Source: Agrobacterium vitis (GTDB taxonomy: Bacteria > Pseudomonadota > Alphaproteobacteria > Rhizobiales > Rhizobiaceae). From it: DNA of 64,000 bases. Each line of letters opens with the position of its first letter. Position 1 is the first letter of the stretch. The notes below the pieces were generated by a model, which saw only the letters and a program-made list of their open reading frames with translations, had not been told where the DNA came from and did no database searches. This document shows, piece by piece, positions 11,061 to 20,140 of the stretch. The translations under genes were made by a program, and so were the position numbers. Location: positions 62,001 to 126,000 of the forward strand of contig NZ_JACXXJ020000001.1 of the NCBI RefSeq assembly GCF_014926405.1, written 5' to 3'.

Positions 11061-12071
11061 ATGACCATTGCCGAGCCCAACGACGCCTTGGCGACCGAGC
11101 AGACAAACAGAAGGCGACGCGGGCTCGCCGCCTATATCTTGCGGCGCCTCGCCGCAGGGATCGGCCTGTTGCTTGTGCTGTCGAGCCTGGTGTTCGTCGG
11201 CAGCGAGCTTCTGCCTGGCGATGCGGCAACCGCACTTCTTGGACGCTCGGCCACGCCTGCAGCGGTCGCAGAACTACGCCAAAGGCTTGGCCTCGATCAG
11301 CCTCTTCCCATCCGCTATCTCTCCTGGCTGAACGCATTCGTTCACGGCGATCTCGGCACAAGCCTCCTCAACGGGAGGAGCGTCGCCGCAAGCATCGCCG
11401 CAAGACTGGGCAATACGCTATTCCTCGCCGGGACCGCAGCCTTCATGTCCGTGCCCCTCGCCGTGCTCCTCGGACTTCTGGCTGCTCGATATCGTGGCAG
11501 CATCATCGACAGGACGATCTCGCTCCTGACGCGCGCCTTCGTGGCGCTCCCGGAATTTTTCATCGGATACCTGCTTATCTATGTGCTTTCGATCTCGCTC
11601 GGATGGTTCGCGAGCAGCAGCACGGTGTTCGCGAACATGGGCCTTGGCAACTGTATCGCCGCGATTACGCTGCCCAGCCTAACGCTCGTCCTCGTTGTCA
11701 CCGGCCATATCGCCGCAATGGTGCGCGCCTCGGTGCTGGATGTTCTCGAGAAGCCCTTCATCGAAATGGCGGTGCTGAAGGGGGTGCCGCACGGCACGGT
11801 GGTCTGGCGCCACGCGTTACCGAACGCTCTTTCGCCAATCATCAACGTCGTGCTGGTCAATCTTGCGTATCTCGTCGCCGGTGTCGTCGTGGTGGAGGTC
11901 ATATTTGTCTATCCCGGCATGGGCCAGTTCATGGTCGACAGCGTCGTCAATCGCGACGTGCCCGTTGTCCAGGCGACCGCACTTTTGTTCGCCAGTGTCT
12001 ATATCGGGCTCAATCTCTGCGCGGATGTCCTCTCCGTGCTCGCCAATCCCCGTCTGGGGTTTCAATCGTGA
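11061..12071 (+). CDS. Oligopeptide-type ABC transporter permease (DppB-like)
   Basis: A 336-aa inner-membrane permease of the DppB/OppB type. After a charged N-terminus comes the family start YILRRLAAGIGLLLVLSSL, and the cytoplasmic loop EMAVLKGVPHGTVVWRHALP lies in the second half, followed by VVVEVIFVYPGMGQ. The ATG at 11061 is preceded by GGAGACAG. An in-frame TTG three bases earlier is less likely. The stop overlaps the GTG start of the next permease gene. It pairs with that permease to form the channel. Confidence 0.87.
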   Translation: MTIAEPNDALATEQTNRRRRGLAAYILRRLAAGIGLLLVLSSLVFVGSELLPGDAATALLGRSATPAAVAELRQRLGLDQPLPIRYLSWLNAFVHGDLGTSLLNGRSVAASIAARLGNTLFLAGTAAFMSVPLAVLLGLLAARYRGSIIDRTISLLTRAFVALPEFFIGYLLIYVLSISLGWFASSSTVFANMGLGNCIAAITLPSLTLVLVVTGHIAAMVRASVLDVLEKPFIEMAVLKGVPHGTVVWRHALPNALSPIINVVLVNLAYLVAGVVVVEVIFVYPGMGQFMVDSVVNRDVPVVQATALLFASVYIGLNLCADVLSVLANPRLGFQS

Positions 12072-12883
12072 GCGCCGTCAAACTTCCACTTTCCGTCATC
12101 CTGTCACTCCTGACGATTGGGGTTTGCCTCCTCGTTACCCTCACCGCGCCCTTCATCGCGCCCCACGGCGTGAACGAGATCGTTGGACCCGGCTGGGAGC
12201 CACCGTCCGCGTCCCATCTGTTCGGCACTGACATGATCGGCCGAGACCTCTTGTCACGCTTCATCTGGGGCGCTCGCGTCACCGTACTGACTGCAGCTGC
12301 CGCCGTCCTCATCGCCTTTGTGGCGGGTACCGGCTTCGGCCTTCTGGCGGGGCTGCGCAAGGGCTGGCTTGACATGGTGCTGTCGCGATTCGTCGATCTC
12401 GTTATGGCGATGCCGACACTCATTCTGGCAATGGTGCTTCTCACCATCCTGCCGCGTTCGGTTTTCTTCATCGTGGCGATCATAGCGCTCGTGGAGGCGA
12501 CCCGTTTCTTTCGCCTGGCACGGTTGATCGCGGCTGATACAGCGGCTCTCGACTATGTCGAGGCAGCGTATCTACGTGGCGAGAAAACGAGCTGGATCAT
12601 TCTGCGCGAGATCCTTCCCAACGGCATGGCGCCACTTCTGGCCGAGCTTGGCCTGCGCTTCGTCTTCTCAGTTCTCTTCCTGTCCACCCTGTCCTTTTTG
12701 GGGCTGGGCGTCCAACCGCCGGTAACCGACTGGGGAAGCCTGATCAAAGAGAACAAGGACGGGCTGCTGTTCGGGGTCACGGCAGCCCTTGTACCGGGAG
12801 CGGCAATCGCAGTGCTCGCCATTGCCGTCAGCTCAGTGGTGGATTGGGTCTCGGCCGGGCGCGATGGTGGGCCGAAAACATGA
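12068..12883 (+). CDS. Oligopeptide-type ABC transporter permease (DppC-like)
   Basis: A 271-aa partner permease of the DppC/OppC type, with the characteristic HLFGTDMIGRDLLSRFIWGA near residue 55 and the late motif STLSFLGLGVQPPVTDWG. It starts with GTG at 12068, overlapping the upstream TGA by four bases; any ATG further in would cut into the first membrane segment. The 3' end overlaps the ATPase gene by four bases. Coupling of the whole set implies a single transporter. Confidence 0.86.
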   Translation: MSAVKLPLSVILSLLTIGVCLLVTLTAPFIAPHGVNEIVGPGWEPPSASHLFGTDMIGRDLLSRFIWGARVTVLTAAAAVLIAFVAGTGFGLLAGLRKGWLDMVLSRFVDLVMAMPTLILAMVLLTILPRSVFFIVAIIALVEATRFFRLARLIAADTAALDYVEAAYLRGEKTSWIILREILPNGMAPLLAELGLRFVFSVLFLSTLSFLGLGVQPPVTDWGSLIKENKDGLLFGVTAALVPGAAIAVLAIAVSSVVDWVSAGRDGGPKT

Positions 12884-14442
12884 ACCCCACTCTTCTCGAC
12901 ATTCGCAACCTCACCATTCGACCCACCGGCAGCTCAGTATCGGCGTTGATCGTGGAGAATGTCTCGCTCCGCATCGAACGCGGTAGCGTTCTCGGCCTGA
13001 TAGGTGAATCCGGCGCAGGAAAGTCCACCATTGGCCTTGCCGCCCTCGGATATGTGAGACCCGGAACCGAACGCATCGGTGGATCGGTGCAATTCGACGG
13101 GATCGACCTGTTCCGCCTGCCTGAGCCGCAGCGCCGGGCGCTGCGCGGCCAGCGGATCGCCTATGTTGCACAGTCGGCTGCGGCGTCGTTCAACCCAGCC
13201 TTTCGGCTAATCGACCAGATAATAGAATCGAGCCTGCGTAGCGGCCGATTCAGTAAGGCGGCAGCGACCGACCGCGCCCTTGCCCTGCTCGATGTGCTCG
13301 GCCTCGATGCAAAGGCAATTGCGGTCCGGTTTCCTCATGAAGTCTCGGGAGGCCAGCTGCAGCGTGCCATGACAGCGATGGCACTCTGCACCAAGCCGGA
13401 TCTTGTCGTATTCGATGAACCCACCACCGCGCTGGACGTTGGGACGCAACGGGAGGTTTTGGGCGCGATCCGCAAGGCAATAGCGCTCGAATCGGCAGCG
13501 GCTATCTATATCAGTCATGACCTGCCGCTCGTCGCACAGATCGCCGACAGCGTGCACGTCCTTCGCCGGGGACGAAGTATCGAGGAAGGCCCGGTGACAA
13601 CCCTCATCCGCAACCCGTCTGCCCCTTACACCAGGGCTTTGCTCTCAGCAGGAACTCTCAGTTTTACCGCGCCTCCCGAGACCAGCGAGTCGGTTCTGGA
13701 AGTGCAGGGCGTTACTGCCGGCTACAACAGAACGCGGCCGGTAGTAAATGACGTTTCGCTCAGTGTCTGCCGGGGAGAAACGCTTGCGCTCGTCGGGAAA
13801 TCGGGATCAGGGAAGTCGACGCTCGGTCGGATCGTAAACGGGCTGCTCCTTCCAACCTCCGGCCAGATATTGTTCGAAGGAAAACCCCTCGCCGCCTCTA
13901 TCCATGACCGCCCCCTTGCACACCGCAGGGCCATCCAGACCATTCACCAGACGCCAGACACCGCGCTTAATCCGAGGCACCGCGTAGGAGAAATCATTGG
14001 TCGACCCTTTGCCCTCTACGAGGGTCTGCGCGGCCGGGAGCGCGATCGTCGCGTCGAGGAGATGCTCGACCAGGTGGAGCTTGGCCGCGGTATGGCGGGG
14101 CGCTTCCCAGCCGAGCTATCCGGCGGACAGAAACAGCGCGTCGCCATCGCGCGAGCGCTTGCCGCCCGTCCTCTGATGCTTGTTTGCGACGAGCCGACGT
14201 CGTCGCTGGATGCACTGGTGGCCCGCGAGGTACTCGGACTTCTCATGCGCCTGCAGGCGGACGAAGGCATCGCATGCCTCTTCATCACCCATGACTTGAA
14301 CATTGTCAGCGCCATTGCCGGTCGCACTGCCGTTCTGGACAACGGCCAAATCGTGCGGTCAGGGGCAACGGCCGAAGTGCTTCGCCAGCCCTCTGATTCA
14401 CATGCAGCGGCGCTCGTCGAGTCTATCCCTTGGTTCCCTTGA
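12880..14442 (+). CDS. ABC transporter ATPase with two fused nucleotide-binding domains (DppD-DppF fusion type)
   Basis: A 520-aa protein holding two complete ATPase domains that are often separate subunits in peptide importers. Domain 1 has Walker A GESGAGKST near residue 46, signature VSGGQLQR and Walker B DEPTTALD. Domain 2 has Walker A GKSGSGKST near residue 305, signature LSGGQKQR and Walker B DEPTSSLD. Both have a switch histidine (ISHD, ITHD). It is the last gene of the oligopeptide-type set, overlapping the upstream permease by four bases. Confidence 0.88.
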   Translation: MNPTLLDIRNLTIRPTGSSVSALIVENVSLRIERGSVLGLIGESGAGKSTIGLAALGYVRPGTERIGGSVQFDGIDLFRLPEPQRRALRGQRIAYVAQSAAASFNPAFRLIDQIIESSLRSGRFSKAAATDRALALLDVLGLDAKAIAVRFPHEVSGGQLQRAMTAMALCTKPDLVVFDEPTTALDVGTQREVLGAIRKAIALESAAAIYISHDLPLVAQIADSVHVLRRGRSIEEGPVTTLIRNPSAPYTRALLSAGTLSFTAPPETSESVLEVQGVTAGYNRTRPVVNDVSLSVCRGETLALVGKSGSGKSTLGRIVNGLLLPTSGQILFEGKPLAASIHDRPLAHRRAIQTIHQTPDTALNPRHRVGEIIGRPFALYEGLRGRERDRRVEEMLDQVELGRGMAGRFPAELSGGQKQRVAIARALAARPLMLVCDEPTSSLDALVAREVLGLLMRLQADEGIACLFITHDLNIVSAIAGRTAVLDNGQIVRSGATAEVLRQPSDSHAAALVESIPWFP

Positions 14443-14466
14443 GCCGGAGACAGCGAGGATATCGAT

Positions 14467-14808
14467 ATGGCTACGCAAGTCCAGAACGACCGAGCGGCGA
14501 TCAACGACGCGGAGAGCAAGCCCGGTGCTGCTGGGGACTATGTGTTTTCAATCACAAACGCGGTGATTGCAGTCCTCTTTTTCATCAGATCCAGGGAATA
14601 TTCACATTTTTGCATCCTGCAGGACAATCCTATGAGGTCCGGGCGGCAAATTTTAACGGCACTTCGCCCAATCGAGATCGAAACCAACGCTGCGGATAGA
14701 AAAAGCGGATTGTTGCGCTTCGAATCGACTGCACAGATTAAATTGACAAAGGAGTTGAAGACCACCGTCTGGTTACCGTTCGAGTTTGCCAACTGTCCGG
14801 GCAGATAG
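14467..14808 (+). CDS. Hypothetical protein upstream of the first traR
   Basis: A 113-aa reading frame of unknown function lying 24 bases after the transporter ATPase and 41 before traR, in the same orientation. Bases GAGGA at 14456-14460 could act as a ribosome binding site. A hydrophobic stretch ([16 protein letters not shown]) lies near residues 26-41, so it could be a small membrane protein or a remnant. I recognise no family, and the second half does not look conserved in type. It may be spurious. Confidence 0.35.
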   Translation: MATQVQNDRAAINDAESKPGAAGDYVFSITNAVIAVLFFIRSREYSHFCILQDNPMRSGRQILTALRPIEIETNAADRKSGLLRFESTAQIKLTKELKTTVWLPFEFANCPGR

Positions 14809-14849
14809 CCACGACAAGGATATCAACGACGCCAGACGGAGGACGACGA

Positions 14850-15554
14850 ATGCAGCATTGGCTGGACAAGCTGACCGATCTTACCGCAATTGAGGGCGAT
14901 GAGTGCATCCTCAAAACAGGGCTGGCGGACGTCGCCGACCATTTCGGCTTCACCGGCTATGCTTATCTCCACATCCAGCACAAGCACATCATCGCCGTGA
15001 CCAACTATCATCACGATTGGCGGTCGCTCTACTTCGACAAGAAATTCGACGCTCTCGACCCGGTCGTCAAACGCGCAAGATCCAGGAAGCACGTCTTCGC
15101 CTGGTCTGGCGAGCAGGAGCGCCCGAGACTATCGACAGAAGAGCGTGCCTTCTATGCACAAGCGGCCGATTTTGGCATCCGCTCCGGCATCACCATCCCC
15201 ATCAGGACCGCCAACGGTTCGATGTCGATGTTCACGCTGGCGTCGGAGAGGACGGCAATCCCGCTTGATCGGGAGATCGATGCGGTTGCAGCAGCGGCGG
15301 CCGTCGGGCAGCTCCATGCCCGCATCTCCTTCCTTCGCACCTCGCCCACCGCGGAAGATGCCGCATGGCTCGATCCGAAAGAGGCGACCTATCTGAGATG
15401 GATTGCCGTCGGCAAGACGATGGAGGAGATCGCGGACGTGGAAGGGGTCAAGTACAACAGTGTCCGCGTCAAGCTTCGCGAGGCCATGAAGCGCTTCGAC
15501 GTCCGCAGCAAGGCTCATCTCACCGCGCTCGCGATCAGAAGAAAACTGATCTGA
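14850..15554 (+). CDS. traR: TraR, LuxR-family quorum-sensing activator of conjugation, copy 1
   Basis: A 234-aa LuxR-family regulator that dimerises on binding N-3-oxooctanoyl-homoserine lactone and activates the tra operons at tra boxes. The known ligand residues are present: Tyr53, Trp57, Asp70, Trp85 and Thr129. The C-terminal helix-turn-helix region (about 178-219) includes [17 protein letters not shown]. It is the last gene of the octopine/nopaline-type operon, so its expression should follow that opine. It differs from the copy at 43761 at seven residues (18, 81, 93, 96, 164, 165, 199). In this copy Gly199 is present, as in well-studied TraR proteins. Confidence 0.96.
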   Translation: MQHWLDKLTDLTAIEGDECILKTGLADVADHFGFTGYAYLHIQHKHIIAVTNYHHDWRSLYFDKKFDALDPVVKRARSRKHVFAWSGEQERPRLSTEERAFYAQAADFGIRSGITIPIRTANGSMSMFTLASERTAIPLDREIDAVAAAAAVGQLHARISFLRTSPTAEDAAWLDPKEATYLRWIAVGKTMEEIADVEGVKYNSVRVKLREAMKRFDVRSKAHLTALAIRRKLI

Positions 15555-15588
15555 ACGAATAGCGGTCGAGCATTCAATTTGGTGCCAG

Positions 15589-16611
15589 CTAGAAATCGCT
15601 GGAGACCAATCGTCTGGCGGCAGCTTCGTCCGTGATGAGCACGTCGGCATATCCAGCTCGAAGAACGGCCGCCAGGGCCTGTGCCTTCCCGATCCCACCT
15701 CCGCAAAGAACAACTTCTGGCACGTCCTTGAGGCGGTCCAACGGCAGGCCGATCACTCGATCGTTAAGGGCGTGATCGACGAGCGTCCCATCCTTGTTGA
15801 TGAACCAGCCGACAAACGAACCTACAGCCCCGGCTTTTACGAGCGAATCCATCTCTTCTTCCTGCAAGAGATCATAGGCGCGAATCACACCATCTTCGGT
15901 CAGTCGGCCCACTCCGATGATAGCAATATCCACTGCCGCAGCTCGTCGCATGATCTCCTGAACAAGTGACTGCGCTAGAAACTCATCCCGCGCCTTCTTG
16001 GACTCGGCGTAGGTTGGCGCCGGCATATAGTAGCATTCCGCTTGATAGATCTGCGCGAGCTGATGAGCGACTTCGTAGGGGCGCATTGCCGCCTTCACAG
16101 TCAGTCCGCCAATCATCGAAACAATAGAGAGGCCCGGTATTGCCCGCGCTTCCAGTGCAGACAGGGCGGCATGGAAAGTCCGCCCCGAGATAATTCCCAA
16201 ACTCATCTGATCGGAGAGACGAGCATTAAGGTATTGGCCGATGCCAGCTCCGACCGCCTCAGGAGTCGAATCGGACCGAACAGGAGCCGGAACCACGACC
16301 GCTTTGCGAAGGTCAAATTTTGCAACAAGCTCTTTTTCCAGCAGCGGGCTGCTAACGTATGGCGACCTGATGCTAACCTGGACAATGCCATCCTGACGTG
16401 CCCGGGCGAGAAGGCGGTTTACCTTTAGCCGGTGCATGCCGAGTTCGCTGGCAACTTCTTGCTGGGTCAGGCCCTCAACATGATAAAGCCAGGCCACGCG
16501 CGCCAGCAATTGCTCGCGCCCCCCGGCGAACGACTCGGGAGGCTCCCAATTATCCTCATTCGGCTCGTCTTTTGTCCGCCTCATCCGTCTGTTCCTTGCC
16601 CTGAAGCTCAT
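15589..16611 (-). CDS. SorC/DeoR-family sugar-binding transcriptional regulator
   Basis: A 340-aa regulator with an N-terminal helix-turn-helix (GLTQQEVASELGMHRLKVNR, near residues 46-66) and a C-terminal sugar-phosphate-binding domain typical of the SorC family (SLGIISGRTF, IIGVGRL, CGGGIGKAQA). These proteins usually control sugar uptake operons in response to a phosphorylated sugar. It is the second gene of a minus-strand pair, its start overlapping the stop of the histidine phosphatase by four bases. The pair diverges from the transporter operon at 17472, its most likely target. An ATG at 16584 is an alternative start. Confidence 0.87.
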   Translation of the reverse strand: MSFRARNRRMRRTKDEPNEDNWEPPESFAGGREQLLARVAWLYHVEGLTQQEVASELGMHRLKVNRLLARARQDGIVQVSIRSPYVSSPLLEKELVAKFDLRKAVVVPAPVRSDSTPEAVGAGIGQYLNARLSDQMSLGIISGRTFHAALSALEARAIPGLSIVSMIGGLTVKAAMRPYEVAHQLAQIYQAECYYMPAPTYAESKKARDEFLAQSLVQEIMRRAAAVDIAIIGVGRLTEDGVIRAYDLLQEEEMDSLVKAGAVGSFVGWFINKDGTLVDHALNDRVIGLPLDRLKDVPEVVLCGGGIGKAQALAAVLRAGYADVLITDEAAARRLVSSDF

Positions 16612-17255
16612 GCGTTCAAAGGGATTGCGATAGTTTCGATATCAATCAACCGTTGGCAAGACCACCTTCCATCGGAAAGCCTGAACAGCAACGGCGTTGC
16701 ATTCTCGTATAGCGACTGTCCGAGCGTCAGTCCAAGAGCTGCGGCCAGAACGCGTAGATTGCCCCCGTGAGCACATATGAGGGTCGTGGAATTGAGCACC
16801 GCGGCCTCGACTCCGTCGAGTGTTCGGTTTGCGAACACAGCGCTTGTCTCGACACTTCGGTCCCCCGAGAGCCAGGCAAGATCAGTTTTGATCTTTCCCT
16901 GAAGAGCGCCAAAGCTCCGCTCACGCAGCCGGGCGTCGACCAACGGGGCGCTAATACCAATTTCCCTCGCTGCAATTTTTGCTGTCTCAAGGGCTCGGGA
17001 CAGGTCGCTTGATACGATCCTGGTCACGCCGGAACGCTTGAGGAGCACGCCGGCATGTGTTGCCTGCTCGCGTCCCACCTGATCCAGCGCAACATCGAGC
17101 TGACCCTGGATGATGCCCTTGACGTTCGAGTTGGTTCGACCGTGGCGCAAAAACAAAAAGCTTTGCGCGTTCACGGAAAACGCAGCGCGCTGGATAAGGG
17201 CATCTTTCAGCTCGCTCTCGATAGTCAATGCCCAATCGGCGCCAGTGTGTGTCAT
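16608..17255 (-). CDS. Histidine phosphatase family protein
   Basis: A 215-aa phosphoglycerate-mutase-like phosphatase. The catalytic RHG motif is in FLFLRHGRTNSN near residues 33-44, the second Arg is in IVSSDLSRALETA, a Glu follows in LRERSFGALQG, and the late His is in ICAHGGNLRVLA. It is the first gene of a two-gene unit with the SorC-family regulator and diverges from the phosphodiester-type transporter operon. A plausible role is removing phosphate from a sugar phosphate released by that operon's phosphodiesterase, perhaps also ending the regulator's signal. That link is inference. Confidence 0.85.
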   Translation of the reverse strand: MTHTGADWALTIESELKDALIQRAAFSVNAQSFLFLRHGRTNSNVKGIIQGQLDVALDQVGREQATHAGVLLKRSGVTRIVSSDLSRALETAKIAAREIGISAPLVDARLRERSFGALQGKIKTDLAWLSGDRSVETSAVFANRTLDGVEAAVLNSTTLICAHGGNLRVLAAALGLTLGQSLYENATPLLFRLSDGRWSCQRLIDIETIAIPLNA

Positions 17256-17471
17256 GGAATACCCCTAGTATGTTGCCGATGAGGCGAAAGCACGCAGATC
17301 ACTGCTTACGCGAACCGGAATCCGTCGCCGGATATGACAAATTTGTAACAACCGGAATTGAACATCTGAAAAACAATTTGTCAAAAGTTTATTTTTGTTG
17401 TTAGAACTAACGATAGAGCTGACGCACTTGGGAAGAGCCCAAAGACCAGCGCACCATTTGGGAGGATGGAA
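17256..17471. promoter_or_regulatory. Divergent promoter region with a pair of inverted TGACAAAT half sites
   Basis: The 216 bases between the divergent phosphatase/regulator pair and the transporter operon contain TGACAAATTTGT at 17335-17346 and ACAATTTGTCA at 17373-17383. The outer halves TGACAAAT and ATTTGTCA are exact inverted repeats with starts 41 bases apart. An AT-rich stretch follows at about 17384-17405. This is a likely operator for the SorC-family regulator; binding is inferred. Confidence 0.55.
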
Positions 17472-19112
17472 ATGCCACAGACACACACTGAGCTTGCCAG
17501 GCCATGGTCGGGCAGCCGGCGACGCGCGCCCCAAGGAGACAAGCTTTACGCCCAGGAGATATTCTTCCGTATCTCTCGCACCGCGCTCGCCGCCTGCCTC
17601 ATTTCTGTTGCGTCCGGCTTTCCTACCCTCGCGCAAGACCGTCCGGATCTGTCCGTGGCAGTCGCAGCTCTGCCACCCACGCTTGAACCGGCCGACCAGC
17701 TAGGGAATGTGACCGTGCGGATCACCTACTCGATGTTCGATACACTGATCCGCCGCGACTTTCTGTCCTCACCGAACGGCGACGGAGCCAAACTGGTGCC
17801 GTCGCTGGCTCAAAGCTGGAGGCGGATCGACGACCGGACGCTGGAAATCACGTTGCGCCCCGAGGTCAAGTTCCACAACGGCGAGGTCATGACCGCTGAC
17901 GACGTCGCCTTCACCTTCTCGCCCGAACGGCTAAGCGGGGCGAATGCCGTGATGAAGCAAGGTCCGGCCTACTTTGGCATTCTCGAAGAAGTTGAGGTGA
18001 TCGATCCACTGACTGTACGCTTCACCACGAAAAACCCCGACCCAGTCCTGGAACAGCGGCTGGCCTCCTGGGCAGCCTGGATTGTCAACAAGAAGGATTG
18101 GTTGGAACATGCCAATGGCAAGTTCCCGAGATTTCCGGTCGGGACCGGTCCATTCAAACTTTCAGAATACAAGCAAGATCAGTCGGTCAAGCTCGTCGCC
18201 TTTGACGACTATTTCGGCGGCAGACCTACAGCCGCTTCGGTGACTTTCAGTAACGTGCCGGAGCAGGCCACACGTATCGCCGGCCTGGTCAGCGGCGAGT
18301 TCGATATAGCCACGAACATTGCACCGGATCAGATTGACCAGATCAACAGCTACCCTGATGTCGAAGCACGCAGCGTTGTCCTTGGTAACGTTCACACGCT
18401 CGTCTACAATACACAGAACCCGATCATCAAAGACAAGCGCGTTCGTCAGGCGATGAACCTTGCGATCGATCGGCAGCTTTTGGTGGAGGCTCTCTGGAAC
18501 GGCAAAGCCGTCGTGCCGAAAAGCCATCAGTTTCCTGAATACGGAGCTTTGTACGACGAAAATCGCGCGGGTCTCGTCTATGACCCAGAAAAGGCAAAAC
18601 GGCTGCTAAAGGAGGTGGGGTACAAGGGTGAAGTGATCCACTACGCGACACATGCCGCCTATTATCTGAATGCAGTACCGGCCGCACAGGCCATCATGGA
18701 AATGTGGAAGGCAGTTGGCATCAACGGCCAACTCAATATCGTTGAAAACGTTGACCAGGTCTCGGGTGACGCGCGCGGCGTCATCACGAACTCGAACACG
18801 ATCCGTTATCCGGATCCCGCCGGCGGCCTCTGGAACCTTTGGGGTCCCTACAACAAAATCCAGATGACCAAAGACTGGCAGCCGACCGAATTTAATGAGC
18901 TCGGAGAAAAACTCGACCGGACGACGGATATCGCTCAACGCCGCGAAGTCTTCCAGAAGATGCTGGATGTATGGGAAGACGAAGCGCCTGGAACGATCCT
19001 GTATCAACCGCTCGAAACCTATGGCGTCAACAAGTCAGTCGAGTGGAAGCCCTATACGTCCTATTACATGGACCTTCGCCCTTATAATCTTTCGTTTGGG
19101 GCCAAGCGTTAA
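17472..19112 (+). CDS. Family 5 solute-binding protein of a phosphodiester-type ABC transporter
   Basis: A 546-aa exported binding protein of the DppA/AccA type. An N-terminal extension of about 35 residues precedes a hydrophobic signal core (ALAACLISVASGFPTLAQ). Family landmarks are RPEVKFHNGEVMTADDVAF and QAMNLAIDRQLLVEALW. It is recognisably related to the two AccA-like proteins downstream (RPDL start, TADDVAF, SFG at the C-terminus) but clearly distinct. The ATG at 17472 gives proper spacing from GGAGG at 17461-17465; the ATG at 17466 is too close. The next gene's start overlaps its stop. A phosphodiesterase in the same operon suggests a phosphodiester ligand. Confidence 0.87.
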   Translation: MPQTHTELARPWSGSRRRAPQGDKLYAQEIFFRISRTALAACLISVASGFPTLAQDRPDLSVAVAALPPTLEPADQLGNVTVRITYSMFDTLIRRDFLSSPNGDGAKLVPSLAQSWRRIDDRTLEITLRPEVKFHNGEVMTADDVAFTFSPERLSGANAVMKQGPAYFGILEEVEVIDPLTVRFTTKNPDPVLEQRLASWAAWIVNKKDWLEHANGKFPRFPVGTGPFKLSEYKQDQSVKLVAFDDYFGGRPTAASVTFSNVPEQATRIAGLVSGEFDIATNIAPDQIDQINSYPDVEARSVVLGNVHTLVYNTQNPIIKDKRVRQAMNLAIDRQLLVEALWNGKAVVPKSHQFPEYGALYDENRAGLVYDPEKAKRLLKEVGYKGEVIHYATHAAYYLNAVPAAQAIMEMWKAVGINGQLNIVENVDQVSGDARGVITNSNTIRYPDPAGGLWNLWGPYNKIQMTKDWQPTEFNELGEKLDRTTDIAQRREVFQKMLDVWEDEAPGTILYQPLETYGVNKSVEWKPYTSYYMDLRPYNLSFGAKR

Positions 19113-20140
19113 TGACGGCCCTCCTCACCGACACCCACCCCGCGGTTTCTGATCGGAGGAGAAACGGTGCCATCCCCCAGGCCGAGGCCACACTTTCAGT
19201 GGAAGGCCTGACAGTCGGGATTAGCCACCTGGATCTCGTCATCGATGTTTCACTCGAGGTCCGGGCTGGCGAGACACTTTGCCTCGTTGGGGAAAGTGGC
19301 TGTGGCAAGAGCTTGACCTGTCTTGCGGCCATGGGGCTGACGTCCGAGCCGTTGGTAGTCAAAGGCGGCAGAATCTCTTTCCTCGGACAGGACCTCACAA
19401 CACTCAGTGAGAACCGGCTTGCCGATATCCGCGGCCGCGATATGGCAATGATCTTTCAGGATGCAACGGCTGCCCTCAATCCGGTACGCCGCGTTGGCAC
19501 GCAGATTGCCGAAGTGCTGGTCGTGCACCGCGACCTCAGTTGGAGAGAGGCAGAGCGGCGCGCGGTTGAACTCATTGCCTCAGTAGGCATCTCCGAACCG
19601 GACACGCGTGCGAAAGCCTTTCCGCACCAGCTTTCCGGTGGCATGTGTCAACGCATCATGATCGCCATGGCGCTCGCTTGTCGGCCGAAGCTATTGATCG
19701 CCGACGAAGCGACGACCGCCCTCGATGTTACGACGCAGGCACAGATCCTCCGGCTAATGCGAGAACTACAGGCCGAGACCGGCGCCGCAATGATTTTCGT
19801 CACCCACGATCTCGGTGTTGTCGCCGAAATCGCCGACCGGGTGGCGGTGATGTATTCAGGGCGAGTTGTCGAAACCGCAACAGTCAACGAACTGTTCGAA
19901 AACCCGTTGCATCCCTACACACGCGGCCTGATGGCATGCCGCCTGCACGCGGCAACACCGAGCCACGGCCGCATCGCCGCGATCGAGGGCACTGTTCCGA
20001 GTCCGGCAAGAAGGCCGCAGGGCTGCAGTTTCCAGCCGCGCTGTTCGTTCGCAAAGGACGTTTGCCGCTCATTGCCGGCGCTCTTGCCTGTTGTCGGCGA
20101 TCACCGGGCAGCGTGTCATTTCGCAGGAGACTTTGCATGA
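19112..20140 (+). CDS. ABC transporter ATPase, DppD/OppD type
   Basis: A 342-aa ATPase with Walker [10 protein letters not shown] near residue 67, signature LSGGMCQR, Walker [11 protein letters not shown] and a switch His in FVTHDLGV. It ends in the oligopeptide/dipeptide C-terminal extension with spaced cysteines ([16 protein letters not shown]) typical of this subfamily. The start overlaps the stop of the binding-protein gene (TAATG), and the 3' end overlaps the second ATPase gene by four bases. Confidence 0.88.
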   Translation: MTALLTDTHPAVSDRRRNGAIPQAEATLSVEGLTVGISHLDLVIDVSLEVRAGETLCLVGESGCGKSLTCLAAMGLTSEPLVVKGGRISFLGQDLTTLSENRLADIRGRDMAMIFQDATAALNPVRRVGTQIAEVLVVHRDLSWREAERRAVELIASVGISEPDTRAKAFPHQLSGGMCQRIMIAMALACRPKLLIADEATTALDVTTQAQILRLMRELQAETGAAMIFVTHDLGVVAEIADRVAVMYSGRVVETATVNELFENPLHPYTRGLMACRLHAATPSHGRIAAIEGTVPSPARRPQGCSFQPRCSFAKDVCRSLPALLPVVGDHRAACHFAGDFA

